Source: Halotia branconii CENA392 (GTDB lineage Bacteria; Cyanobacteriota; Cyanobacteriia; Cyanobacteriales; Nostocaceae). From it: 64,000 nt of DNA. Positions 10,723 to 19,000 of this stretch are shown in pieces. The stretch covers positions 599,455 to 663,454 of the forward strand of contig NZ_CP124543.1 of assembly GCF_029953635.1 (NCBI RefSeq). Reading direction: 5' to 3'. The stretch's first letter is position 1. Each line of letters opens with the position of its first letter. The translations under genes were made by a program, and so were the position numbers. Below the pieces are notes generated by a model. The model was given only the letters and a program-made list of their open reading frames with translations. It was not told where the DNA came from and made no database searches.

Positions 10723-12303
10723 ATGAATTCTTGGCAAAAGAAAGTTTTAGATCAGCTCTTTCCTAAGAGTTTCACTATTTTTAGGTGGCTAATCACACTA
10801 GTCTTGATCTTAAGTTTGACCAGTTGTGGTAAAAAAGCTGTAAGCCAAGAAGTATCCCTTGGCTATGGAAAAAAGCCTCCACAAAATTCCCAAATTTCGC
10901 AGCAATTTTCCGAAGTTTCTCCACCAGATGTCCTTCAAGAATTGCGCTCAACTTTAGAAGTTTATCGACCACAAGTTACAATAGTTACACCTCAAGCTGA
11001 TGAAGTTCTTTCAGAAAATACAGTTACAGTCAGCTTTCAGGTTAAAGATTTACCCATATTCAAAAACTCCCAATGGGAATTAGGCCCCCATCTCCATGTA
11101 ATTCTTGATAACCAACCTTATATAGCTGTTTACGATTTAAGTCAGCCCTTGGTTTTACCAAACTTATCCCCAGGGACTCATACTCTACGCGTTTTTGCCT
11201 CTCGTCCCTGGCATGAAAGCTTTAAAAATGAAGGTGCTTACGCTGAGACAACATTTCATATTCTTACCAAAACCGACGATCATAATCCCGACCCGACTTT
11301 GCCTGTATTAACCTACAGCCGTCCTAAAGGTGACTACGGTGCAGAACCGATTCTGTTGGACTTTTATCTAACGAATGCTCCCCTGCGTCTTGTTGCTAAA
11401 GACAACCTTAACAACCAAATTGGGGACTGGCGCATTCGCTGCACAATTAATGGTGAAAGCTTTGTTCTTGACCGCTGGCAACCAATATATCTTAAAGGCT
11501 TTAAGCCTGGGAAAAACTGGGTAAAACTAGAATTTCTTGATAATCAAGGAAACCCAGTCAAAAATGTATTTAACACGACAGTTAGACTAATCAATTACCA
11601 GCCAAAAGGCAAAGATACTCTCTCAAGGATTGTCAGAGGCGAATTACAAGCTGATGAGGTGCGTGGGATTGTAGATCAAAATTACACTCAAGAAGTACCA
11701 GTACCGACTGTTGAAAAAACGCCAGAACCACAAATCATTCCTGAAACAGAAGTTCCAGAAATACCTCCAACTCAGTCAAACGATTTACCACAGTCAGAAG
11801 TAACACCTACACCAGAAGCGACTGAACTACCGCAAAAAGTAGCTCCCGAACCAGAAAAACCAAGATTTGGCAGATTTTTTAACCGCCCCCGCACTAGCAC
11901 TCAACCGTCTCCTAGTGTGACTCCTACTCCTTCAGACATTTTGGAGTCACCTGCACCAGAACCACAGCCCGAAGTAACGCCTACACCTGAACCAGCAAAA
12001 CCAAAATCTGACGAATTTTTTAATAATCGTCCTAGCCCTAGCGCCCAACCATCGCCTAATTTACCTCCGACATTACCTGAAATTATTGAGCCTGCTGTAC
12101 CAGAACCAACTCTACAGCTACCAGAAACTCCAATAGAACCACAACCAGAGGTATCACCGACACCTGAAAGTAGCGAAGTTCCTGAAAAACAAATAACTCA
12201 ACCTCAAGCCTCAAGATTTAGCAAATATTTTCAGCGTCGTCCCAGTCCAACGGTTTCACCTGTACCAGAAACTACACTCACGCCAACCCAAGTTAATAGG
12301 TAG
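10723..12303 (+). CDS. Putative lipoprotein with a proline-rich repetitive C-terminal arm
   Basis: A 526-residue protein. Residues 1-35 hold a basic start, a hydrophobic stretch (WLITLVLILSL) and the lipobox LTSC, so it is probably lipid-anchored. Residues 75-310 form a folded part with Ig-like or DUF4399-like features (GPHLHVILDNQPYIAVYD, SPGTHTLRVFASRPW). From about 320 to the end the protein is rich in Pro, Glu, Thr and Ser, and a short motif recurs three times (RFFNRPRTSTQPSPS, FFNNRPSPSAQPSPN, YFQRRPSPTVSPVP). Such tails commonly span the periplasm or wall. It lies divergent from psaA. I recognise no named function. Confidence 0.7.
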   Translation: MNSWQKKVLDQLFPKSFTIFRWLITLVLILSLTSCGKKAVSQEVSLGYGKKPPQNSQISQQFSEVSPPDVLQELRSTLEVYRPQVTIVTPQADEVLSENTVTVSFQVKDLPIFKNSQWELGPHLHVILDNQPYIAVYDLSQPLVLPNLSPGTHTLRVFASRPWHESFKNEGAYAETTFHILTKTDDHNPDPTLPVLTYSRPKGDYGAEPILLDFYLTNAPLRLVAKDNLNNQIGDWRIRCTINGESFVLDRWQPIYLKGFKPGKNWVKLEFLDNQGNPVKNVFNTTVRLINYQPKGKDTLSRIVRGELQADEVRGIVDQNYTQEVPVPTVEKTPEPQIIPETEVPEIPPTQSNDLPQSEVTPTPEATELPQKVAPEPEKPRFGRFFNRPRTSTQPSPSVTPTPSDILESPAPEPQPEVTPTPEPAKPKSDEFFNNRPSPSAQPSPNLPPTLPEIIEPAVPEPTLQLPETPIEPQPEVSPTPESSEVPEKQITQPQASRFSKYFQRRPSPTVSPVPETTLTPTQVNR

Positions 12304-12340
12304 CAGGGGAGCAGCACTTCGGCTACGCTCAGTGACCGGG
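12304..12340 (+). repeat. Dispersed repeat fragment (CACTTCGGCTACGCTCAGTG type)
   Basis: The segment GCACTTCGGCTACGCTCAGTGAC recurs with small changes at 43194-43214 and, inverted, inside the hairpin at about 28896-28913; related pieces occur near 34.73-34.84 and 45.02-45.08 kb. It immediately follows the lipoprotein stop codon. Confidence 0.6.
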
Positions 12341-12351
12341 AGCAGGCTACG

Positions 12352-12634
12352 GTGTACACACAAGTCATCTAAAACTGCCCCATTGACTAACAATGCGATT
12401 GTATTGGCTGACAGTGCCAATGTCTCGACTAACAATGCGATTGTATCGGCTGACAATGCCAATGTCTCGACTGACAATGCGATTGTATCGGCTGACAGTG
12501 CCAATGTCTCGACTAACAATGCGATTGTATCGGCTGACAATGCCAATGTCTCGACTAACAATGCGATTGTACTGGCCTGCAAAAATTAACCCACCTGACG
12601 TTACACAGCAACTCTAAAAGACTTGTGTGTACAC
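12352..12634. mobile_element. MITE-like element with 15-bp perfect terminal inverted repeats
   Basis: GTGTACACACAAGTC at 12352-12366 is repeated exactly inverted at 12620-12634, bounding 283 bases. The flanks share GCTA (GGCTACG on the left, GCTAGGTG on the right), a possible short target duplication. The inside holds a 42-bp tandem array. The array is open in more than one frame because its unit is a multiple of three, but there is no good start or ribosome-binding site and no transposase motif. It is best read as a non-autonomous element. Confidence 0.65.
12385..12580. repeat. 42-bp tandem repeat, about 4.5 copies, built from two related 21-bp halves
   Basis: Copies start at 12385, 12427, 12469, 12511 and 12553, the last one partial. 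Copies differ by only a few bases. Each unit is two 21-bp halves sharing the pattern CTRACARTGC..ATTGT or CCAATGT. If translated it would encode alternating (T/D)NNAIVSAD(N/S)ANVS units, but I do not consider it a gene. Confidence 0.85.
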
Positions 12635-12995
12635 GCTAGGTGACCAGGGGGAAAGAATTAAAGACCAATTATCTGTTTCAAATATTTCGTGAAATGGTAT
12701 TACGCGCAAATTACGATTTTACGTCATTACGAGCAAAGCGTAGACGCGTTAGCAGTGAAGCAGCGCGGTCTTGGGGGTTTCCACGCCGCTTGCTACAAGT
12801 CGGGAAACCGCAAGGGCGCAGTGGCTCCCCATGAGCGACTGCTGTTACTATTAGCGTAGCGGTAGCAAGCTTGCGTTCGCGTAGCGTCTCGTAGAGAGCA
12901 TCACCCAGAGGGCTTCTCGTTCGCGTAGCGTCTCCGTAAGGAGAAGAGTAGTAATTGCAAAGGCTTCGTTTTTTGTTAAGAGTACATAAGTCCTA
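12635..12995. repeat. Cluster of GC-rich dispersed repeats
   Basis: From about 12725 to 12955 the DNA is a mosaic of short recurring pieces: ACAAGTCGGGAAACCGC, CGCAGTGGCTCCCC, TTCGCGTAGCGTCTC (twice, near 12868 and 12920) and GGCTTCTCG. The same pieces reappear at 41741-42000. These are typical of repeats scattered through Nostocales genomes. No gene is supported here. Confidence 0.7.
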
Positions 12996-13634
12996 TCAGC
13001 AAAAAGTCTTGAGCCACTGTCGAAAAGCTTTGATTACGGCATTGCGACCCATCGTTTTGCTTTGTTCTAAATAGCGAGGAATTACCTCCTTCAGTGGCAA
13101 ACTTGGAAATAAGGCGCTTGTTTGTGTCTCTATATACTCTCCATCTTGCAACACATTGATTTGTAAGCTTGATTGCTCAAATCGCCAAAGTTCAGGAACT
13201 CCAAGTGCTTGATAAATATCGGGATGGGTGCGAGATGTGATATCAATTTCTAGAGCCAAATCTGGGGGAGGATCAACTGTCAAGTCAAGTCGTTTTTTAC
13301 CACGAATGGCTAGTTCATTTTGAATGTAGAAGCATTGGTCGGGTTCGATTCCTTTTAGCATCGACTGTTTTTTGTATGTTGTTGAGCCTAAACTTCTAAA
13401 CTCAATGTCCAATTCTTCCAATAAAACTTTGATTAAATCACTAATAATTTCTTTGTCGTCTTTATGTTCAGGCAAAGGAGTTATGATTTCCAAAATTCCA
13501 TTGTTATATGTAACACGAGTTGAACGATGTTCCCCTAACTCGTCTAAAATCAACTCAAATTCTTGCCAACTGACATCACGAAGCAGCACTCGTTGCCCTG
13601 GTGGAATACTCAATCGCCTTAGTTCGAGCAACAT
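12996..13634 (-). CDS. Uma2 family endonuclease-like protein (DUF820)
   Basis: A 212-residue protein with the Uma2/DUF820 pattern, a restriction-endonuclease-like fold much expanded in cyanobacteria. An N-terminal helical part (SWQEFELILDELGEHRSTRVTY) leads to NNGILEIITPLPEH. The likely catalytic core is DQCFYIQNE, PPPDLALEIDITSRT (acidic D and E-x-D) and LGVPELWRFE. The ATG has a strong AGGAGGA ribosome-binding site. Transcription seems independent of the glutaminase gene downstream, although both are on the minus strand. The biological role of the family is not settled. Confidence 0.88.
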   Translation of the reverse strand: MLLELRRLSIPPGQRVLLRDVSWQEFELILDELGEHRSTRVTYNNGILEIITPLPEHKDDKEIISDLIKVLLEELDIEFRSLGSTTYKKQSMLKGIEPDQCFYIQNELAIRGKKRLDLTVDPPPDLALEIDITSRTHPDIYQALGVPELWRFEQSSLQINVLQDGEYIETQTSALFPSLPLKEVIPRYLEQSKTMGRNAVIKAFRQWLKTFC

Positions 13635-13664
13635 TAGTTAATCCTCCTAAGAGTTCTCATATCT

Positions 13665-14579
13665 TTAGCTGAAGATACTCAACTGTAAGTGTTTTGATAA
13701 AGCTTCAACAAAAGCGATCGCAGCTACAGGATTACCTATATTATCTAAGGCGGGACTGTAGCAAGCGATCGCTCCTTGATTTGGTACTATTGCTAAAAGT
13801 CCGCCGCCAATTCCAGATTTCATCGGTAAACCAATTTGAACTGCAAACTTGGCAGAAGCTTCGTAAAGTCCACAGGTTAACATCACAGCATTCACAATCT
13901 GGCGGTTTTGTAGCGATAAAGAGTCGTTGTTACAAGCTAAGAGTTTTCCTAGTGAAGCTAAATCTTCAACTCGCCCAGATAAACAGCATATCTGCTCATA
14001 AGTGTCAAGAGCTATTTCTAGATTTTTTATATGCTTAGTTTCTGCAAGATAGTTGGCGATCGCTTGGTTAGCAGCTGCACGAGACGCACGTACCGAAGCT
14101 AGCATGACTTCATCTAAATATAATTGACAACCTGCCAATTTGTTTAACCATTGACATAAATTATGGGTGCGATCGCTGGCGGTTTTTCCTGGTAATTTAT
14201 CAGCAATGGTAATTGCCCCACTATTAATCATCGGGTTGCGGGGATATCCGCGATCGGCAATCAATTGATCTAAAGAATTAAAAGCAGTATCCGATGGTTC
14301 AACGCCAACCCAGTGCAAAACTGCATCTGCTCCCATATTTTCTAGCAGATACAGAAAAGAAAAAGATTTGATAATACTCATTAAGGGGAACACACAAGCT
14401 GTATCCCCCAAACTATAAGTTTGTCCTGAAACACAGCAGATGTGAGCTGCAAACCAACGAGGATTAGCTAAAGCTAATTGTGGAATGCGATCGCACACTT
14501 TTCCCTGGTCAGCCAGAGATTTAGTTTGCTGTATCCAAGTTAATAACTCGGTATTAGTTAGTCTTACAAGTGCTTTCAA
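13665..14579 (-). CDS. glsA: Glutaminase
   Basis: Converts glutamine to glutamate and ammonia. This 304-residue protein has the serine beta-lactamase-like glutaminase fold: FPLMSIIKSF places the catalytic Ser-x-x-Lys at S68 and K71, and GYPRNPMINSGAI and CGLYEASAKFAVQIGLPMKSG are strongly conserved family blocks. Length is normal. The start appears to be TTG at 14579 (no suitable ATG nearby), with no clear ribosome-binding site. Cytoplasmic; it may balance glutamine and glutamate pools together with glutamate synthase, although the two are not linked. Confidence 0.93.
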   Translation of the reverse strand: MKALVRLTNTELLTWIQQTKSLADQGKVCDRIPQLALANPRWFAAHICCVSGQTYSLGDTACVFPLMSIIKSFSFLYLLENMGADAVLHWVGVEPSDTAFNSLDQLIADRGYPRNPMINSGAITIADKLPGKTASDRTHNLCQWLNKLAGCQLYLDEVMLASVRASRAAANQAIANYLAETKHIKNLEIALDTYEQICCLSGRVEDLASLGKLLACNNDSLSLQNRQIVNAVMLTCGLYEASAKFAVQIGLPMKSGIGGGLLAIVPNQGAIACYSPALDNIGNPVAAIAFVEALSKHLQLSIFS

Positions 14580-14614
14580 AGAGGATCTGCGCTCAAACTA
14601 TTTCTAGTTTACGA

Positions 14615-15397
14615 TTACCGAACAGTTGGTTGATAGCGAACTTGCAGCGTCACAAAAGCTTCTATCCGTTGTTCTCCAGCAACAACAGATGTATTAAATG
14701 AATTTGTTGGAGCCGCTTTTTGTATCAAATCATTCATCTGCATTACAACTGGCATAGGTGGACTAGCACCGTTAATTTGAATATTGACAATTTCTTGTTG
14801 CTTTAATTCCAGAGCGCCCAAAGCTGCATCTGCTTGAGATCTAGCGTTTTTCGAGGCGGCATTGATTGCTTGTTTTTGTGCAGCAGCGATCGCTTCATCT
14901 GATGCGACTAATGTTACACCATCAATCCTTGTAGCTCCGGTTTTAACTGCTTCGTCTAACAACGAGCCAATTTTTTCTGGGGCTATTTGGAAGCGAACAA
15001 GGTTGGTTGCAGAATAGCCAGAGATTGCTTGTTTCCCGTCCTTTTGGCTGTAGCGAGGGTTAAGACTGATACTGGTCGTTTCTAACTTCGTTACATCTGG
15101 ACGCGCTTTTAATAAGTCAAGCACTGCTTGCGATCGCTTGGCAAGTTCCTGTTGTACAAGTGCAGAAGTTTGGGCTTGCACCTCCACACCTAAGCTGACT
15201 CGTGCAGTTGTTTTGGGAATATCTACCATCCCTCGTCCAGAAACCACAAGTGTTTGCGATGGGAATGCCGTATTTGGTTCAACTCGGCTTTGAGCTGCTT
15301 GACAACCTACTAAACTTAAGAACCCAAAAGCCAATAATAAAAATTGCCATGTTTTTCCAGAGTTGAGTCTAAAATTTAACGAAGGAAAATAATTCAT
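14615..15397 (-). CDS. SIMPL-domain (DUF541) lipoprotein
   Basis: About 260 residues from the ATG at 15397; a TTG at 15427 would add ten residues. A signal sequence (WQFLLLAFGFLSLVGC) ends in a lipobox, so it is probably an outer-face or periplasmic lipoprotein. The SIMPL domain begins with LVVSGRGMVDIPKTTARVSLGV, continues with SISLNPRYSQ, and ends RIEAFVTLQVRYQ. Members of this family have been described as periplasmic or envelope proteins, some involved in oxidative stress; the role here is unknown. It lies just upstream of the glutaminase gene on the same strand. Confidence 0.85.
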   Translation of the reverse strand: MNYFPSLNFRLNSGKTWQFLLLAFGFLSLVGCQAAQSRVEPNTAFPSQTLVVSGRGMVDIPKTTARVSLGVEVQAQTSALVQQELAKRSQAVLDLLKARPDVTKLETTSISLNPRYSQKDGKQAISGYSATNLVRFQIAPEKIGSLLDEAVKTGATRIDGVTLVASDEAIAAAQKQAINAASKNARSQADAALGALELKQQEIVNIQINGASPPMPVVMQMNDLIQKAAPTNSFNTSVVAGEQRIEAFVTLQVRYQPTVR

Positions 15398-15537
15398 AAC
15401 TGCATGAAAAATTTTGTGTGTTTCCAATGTGGCACTAGAGCAGTTGATAACTACTGACGTTACAGTTTTGGCAACATTTTAATTGAGCGATCGCATCCGA
15501 ATTAATGCAAAGCTGTATTAAGTGCAAAGAATAGCCT

Positions 15538-17070
15538 ATGACTCCTCGTGTGAGAGCGCCGGAATTACCACAAAATTACGCTTGGCTAAACACAGATAAA
15601 CCCTTGTCTTTGAAACAACTTAAGGGTAGAGTCGTAATTTTGGACTTTTGGACATATTGCTGTATTAATTGTCTGCATATCCTGCCAGACTTGAAATATT
15701 TAGAACACAAATATCAAGATAGTCTTACGGTTATTGGTGTTCATTCTGCCAAGTTTGACAACGAAAAAGAAACTGAAAATATCCGTCAAGCTATTCTGCG
15801 CTACGACATTGAACATCCAGTTTTAGTGGATAGTGGTTTTCGAGTTTGGCAAGATTATACTGTGCGTGCTTGGCCTACTTTGATGGTAATTGATCCAGAA
15901 GGTTACGTGGTTGGCTACTTTTCTGGCGAAGGTAAACGTGATGCTTTAGATGAATTGATTGAAAAGCTAGTTAGCCAACACCAAGAAAAAGGCACAATTA
16001 ATTTTCAAGAAATTAGCCTGACTTTAGAAAAGCAACGCCAACCATTAATTACACCTTTAGCTTTTCCCGGTAAAGTTCTAGCCACCCCGGCAGGTTTATT
16101 TATCGCTGACTCTGGACACCACCGTTTAGTTATGAGTAATTTTGACGGGGAGATTCTGCACATCATTGGAACTGGTAAATCTGGTTTAACTGATGGTGCT
16201 TTTAGTGAAGCTCAGTTTTCTGCACCCCAAGGAATGGCATTTGATGCAGATAAACAAATTCTCTATGTCGCTGATACAGAAAATCATGTACTGCGACAAG
16301 TTGATTTTCAGCGTCAGGTAGTAAAAACGATCGCCGGAACAGGTGAACAAAGCCGCAATATTCGTCCTCATGAGGGTTTTGGCTTAGAAACTGCCCTTAA
16401 TTCTCCTTGGGATTTAGTGAAAGTAGGAAATATTTTGTTTATTGCGATCGCGGGGTTGCATCAAATTTGGATAATGGATTTAGAAACCAGCATTATCAAA
16501 ACTTATGCTGGAACTGGTGCAGAAGCTTGTGTTGACGGTTCGTTGACTGAATCTGCTTTTGCTCAACCCAGTGGTATCACCACCAATGGACAACAATTAT
16601 ATATTGCTGATAGTGAAGTTAGTTCAATTCGGGCTGTAGGACTAATAGAACCATTTCAAGTTAGAACTGTATGCGGTAGCGGTGAGTTATTCGGTTTTGG
16701 CGACATAGATGGACAAGGTGAGGATGTTCGATTACAGCACTGTTTAGGAGTGGAATACGCCCAGAATTATCTGTGGGTAGCAGATACTTATAACCACAAA
16801 ATTAAATTAGTTAGTCCTAATACAGGTAATTGTCAAACAGTTTTGGGAGATGCTTCAGCGGGTTTACAAGATGGCCAAGGTAAGAATACTCGGTTTTTTG
16901 AACCTTCAGGATTAAGCGTTATAGATTCACATTTATATATAGCTGATACTAATAATCATGCTATTCGCTGTGCAGATTTGAATAATTTTGAGGTAACAAC
17001 ACTGCAATTTCCTGGTTTGTGTGCGCCAGATGTATGTATTCCGGTGAATTTACCTAACCCAGAGACCTGA
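15538..17070 (+). CDS. Thioredoxin-fold plus NHL-repeat protein, NHLRC2-like
   Basis: A 510-residue soluble protein with two parts. Residues 1-150 form a thioredoxin-like domain: VVILDFWTYCCINC puts a C41-C42-x-x-C45 motif at the redox position, and RAWPTLMVID near 120 holds the cis-proline loop. Residues 180-505 are NHL-type beta-propeller repeats (IADSGHHRLVM, VADTENHVLRQV, IADSEVSSIRAV, VADTYNHKIKLV, IADTNNHAIRCA). This matches the NHLRC2 architecture shared by bacteria and animals, including the CCINC motif. The physiological substrate is unknown. There is no signal peptide, so it is probably cytoplasmic. Confidence 0.9.
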   Translation: MTPRVRAPELPQNYAWLNTDKPLSLKQLKGRVVILDFWTYCCINCLHILPDLKYLEHKYQDSLTVIGVHSAKFDNEKETENIRQAILRYDIEHPVLVDSGFRVWQDYTVRAWPTLMVIDPEGYVVGYFSGEGKRDALDELIEKLVSQHQEKGTINFQEISLTLEKQRQPLITPLAFPGKVLATPAGLFIADSGHHRLVMSNFDGEILHIIGTGKSGLTDGAFSEAQFSAPQGMAFDADKQILYVADTENHVLRQVDFQRQVVKTIAGTGEQSRNIRPHEGFGLETALNSPWDLVKVGNILFIAIAGLHQIWIMDLETSIIKTYAGTGAEACVDGSLTESAFAQPSGITTNGQQLYIADSEVSSIRAVGLIEPFQVRTVCGSGELFGFGDIDGQGEDVRLQHCLGVEYAQNYLWVADTYNHKIKLVSPNTGNCQTVLGDASAGLQDGQGKNTRFFEPSGLSVIDSHLYIADTNNHAIRCADLNNFEVTTLQFPGLCAPDVCIPVNLPNPET

Positions 17071-17460
17071 CTTTTGATGGAATATAGGTCAGGTCAAAAG
17101 TCTAGTGTTGCATCGCCTTGGTCAGAGAAGATATTTTGGTTTGTTGCGGTATCAAATAAACAAGCAACATAGTTGTATTTTCCCAGATAAACTGATAAGA
17201 TTTTGCTATCAAGCTTTAAATTTGAGCTTGCTAAGTGGATAAAAGCTTTCTTCATCAATACATCGAAGTTTTCTTTCTTTTTACTGCGGCTTACTATAGA
17301 TTATTCAGACTCCCACGAACAGAGGGGGCATGTTGTCTTATAAGCTGGCAAAGCCTGAGTAGGGATTGTCTGGATAGGCTGAAGCTTTGCTGTACCTAAG
17401 TTCTATCCATGATGTGAAATTCCTGAGTAAGGAATAATATAAAACCAAAGGAATAAAAAA
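17071..17460. other. Intergenic region with a possible small gene and interleaved inverted repeats
   Basis: About 390 bases. At 17064-17100 two inverted-repeat pairs interleave (GACCTGA/TCAGGTC and CTTTTGA/TCAAAAG), allowing alternative hairpins or a pseudoknot. A 53-codon minus-strand frame lies at 17094-17255. The segment from 17340 to 17460 is presumably the promoter and leader of the haem-protein gene. Confidence 0.5.
17094..17255 (-). CDS. Possible 53-residue protein of unknown function
   Basis: An ATG-initiated frame encoding 53 residues, beginning MKKAFIHLASSNLKLDSKIL, continuing SVYLGKYNYVACLFDTA, and ending GDATLDF. Composition is protein-like rather than repetitive. I see no good ribosome-binding site, and the frame could be extended slightly upstream only through non-standard starts. 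No family is recognised; it could be a fragment of a lost gene or chance. Confidence 0.3.
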   Translation of the reverse strand: MKKAFIHLASSNLKLDSKILSVYLGKYNYVACLFDTATNQNIFSDQGDATLDF

Positions 17461-17976
17461 ATGCGTCTAAGAAAGTTAGTCAGCTATGGGATTTTTGTGC
17501 TTATTATCGTCATTGGGGTAAGTTTCACGGGAATTGCCCGTGGTTTTGACATTCCACCCCCAACTCAAAAGATTGCGTTTGCAGAACAAACAAGCGATCT
17601 GATGCTTAATACATTGTTTGCGGCGCTGACACAGGAGTTCGACGAGACAACGCCGGATAATGTCGAACAGGGTAAGCAGTCCATTTCGCTAATATTTAAT
17701 GATAGTAACAAAGATATGCGGCTAGTCGGCACTGTTAGCCCCCTCAAACAAAACGATCGCCCCAACGATAAATTTGAGCGCCAAGCAAACATGCTGGCAA
17801 TGACAGGGCAGACATATACATCTGTCCAGCGCTTGGATAATAAATGGTACTATCGGCGTTCAATCCCTCTCAGCAACTTTAGGGCAGAATGTGCGCTTTG
17901 TCACGTTAATTTCCCCGCTGGCCCCACATCAGATTGGGTAGGCGCGCTGATGCTTAGGATTCCGATTCAGGATTAA
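17461..17976 (+). CDS. Tll0287-like (DUF3365) haem-binding protein
   Basis: A 171-residue exported protein. Residues 1-28 form a signal peptide or membrane anchor (YGIFVLIIVIGVSFTGIARG). The C-terminus has ECALCHVNF with C144, C147 and H148, a c-type haem attachment site. The region TQEFDETTPDNVEQGKQS and the WYYRRSIPLSNF strand fit the DUF3365/Tll0287 PAS-like sensor fold. A role as a periplasmic or lumenal redox or gas sensor is inferred from the family. An AAAGGAATAAAAAA leader precedes the ATG. No histidine kinase neighbour is present. Confidence 0.82.
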   Translation: MRLRKLVSYGIFVLIIVIGVSFTGIARGFDIPPPTQKIAFAEQTSDLMLNTLFAALTQEFDETTPDNVEQGKQSISLIFNDSNKDMRLVGTVSPLKQNDRPNDKFERQANMLAMTGQTYTSVQRLDNKWYYRRSIPLSNFRAECALCHVNFPAGPTSDWVGALMLRIPIQD

Positions 17977-18048
17977 GTACTTTCAAAAAATAAAATAGTT
18001 ACTATATAGCGCTTCTTGGTTGTATGCAATACACTCCAGTAAAGACAA

Positions 18049-18083
18049 GGGGCTAGGGGCTAGGGGCTAGGGGCTAGAGGCTA
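18049..18083 (+). repeat. GGGGCTA heptamer tandem repeat, five copies
   Basis: Four exact GGGGCTA copies at 18049-18076 and one GAGGCTA. This is a short tandem repeat of the kind known from heterocystous cyanobacteria; the same unit forms an array at 41548-41589. Confidence 0.9.
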
Positions 18084-18178
18084 AAGTGGTATATTTTATC
18101 CATAAGAAAACCCCTATAAAAGGTAGGAGTCAGTGCTGGTGTCGGCAATACTGACTCCACGTTTATGAGTTTCTCCAA

Positions 18179-18571
18179 TCAGGAATGTAGTGTATGAACA
18201 TTTGTCTCCCAATTTTGCCCATCAAAAGGTATAATCTGAAAATTATCAATCACATCACCATCTAAACACCGCACATTTACATCAATGCCATCAGGATGAC
18301 TGCGGGGAATATAAAAAGGATGCATTCCACAAGTGCGGCAAAATTTGTGTTGGGCTATTCCTGTGTTAAATCTATAGGTTGTTAATTCATCTTGGCCTTT
18401 AAGCAAAGTAAATTGCGATCGCGGCACAATTAAATGTAAAAATCCTTTTTTTCTGCAAATTGAACAGTTACAATCATCCGCTTTATGGTCTTCAGTCGTT
18501 ACTCGAAATCGAACTGCGCCACAGTGACATCCGCCCTCATAAGTGACTGATTCTTGAGTATTTTTTGTCAT
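18179..18571 (-). CDS. GFA (glutathione-dependent formaldehyde-activating, CENP-V/GFA) family protein
   Basis: A 130-residue zinc-binding protein of the Mss4-like fold. Seven metal-ligand cysteines are in the family spacing: C15 and C17 (GGCHCGAVRF), C34, C36 and C39 (CNCSIC), C78 and C81 (FCRTCG). Length is normal. Most members of this family have no proven formaldehyde activity, so the enzyme name should be taken as a family label. It precedes a small coiled-coil gene on the other side and appears to be transcribed alone. Confidence 0.9.
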   Translation of the reverse strand: MTKNTQESVTYEGGCHCGAVRFRVTTEDHKADDCNCSICRKKGFLHLIVPRSQFTLLKGQDELTTYRFNTGIAQHKFCRTCGMHPFYIPRSHPDGIDVNVRCLDGDVIDNFQIIPFDGQNWETNVHTLHS

Positions 18572-18590
18572 AAAAATTATCTTATAAAGC

Positions 18591-18929
18591 TTAACTTTTC
18601 TCTAATTGAGATACTCGTTCTTCTAATTTATTGACTTGTTGTTTTAATTCAATCACCAAAGTTGCTAGTCGGTCAAACATCCGGTCAGACTGTGATAAAC
18701 TTTGTCTAGAGCTAGGCGATCGCGGTGTTAGTGTTGTCCTTGAAGATGATGGCTGGCTGTTTTTTCCTAGTTGAGATTCTATTTGATTCAGGCGTGATTC
18801 GACACGATTAAAGTCCGCTTCTAAGTTATTGATACGTGATTCGACTTGCTGCGATGAAGCGCTGTTAGACAATAGCCCCATCCAAATAACGATTACCAAA
18901 CTGACGGCGAACAATAACCTGCGAAACAT
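18591..18929 (-). CDS. Small exported or membrane-anchored coiled-coil protein
   Basis: A 112-residue protein. Residues 1-28 look like a signal peptide or anchor (LLFAVSLVIVIWMGLLSNSASS). Two heptad stretches follow (VESRINNLEADFNRVESRLN and LATLVIELKQQVNKLEERVS), separated by a Ser/Thr/Pro-rich linker near residues 57-80. It is likely an oligomeric envelope protein. No specific family is recognised, and similar short proteins are common in cyanobacteria. An AAGGAGT ribosome-binding site precedes the ATG. Confidence 0.7.
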   Translation of the reverse strand: MFRRLLFAVSLVIVIWMGLLSNSASSQQVESRINNLEADFNRVESRLNQIESQLGKNSQPSSSRTTLTPRSPSSRQSLSQSDRMFDRLATLVIELKQQVNKLEERVSQLEKS

Positions 18930-19000
18930 TTCAATTACTCCTTCGGTAGAGATAGAGTAGACAAATTACATCTCTATCTCTTCATTCCCTGCTGCTAATT

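Noticed and set aside
12332..12617. Open frames across the 42-bp tandem array (plus and minus strands)
   Set aside because: They stay open only because the unit length is a multiple of three; several frames are open at once, there is no good start or ribosome-binding site, and the array lies within an inverted-repeat element.
12725..12955. Possible CRISPR array
   Set aside because: Repeats are of mixed length, order and spacing, with no regular spacers and no cas genes in the window.
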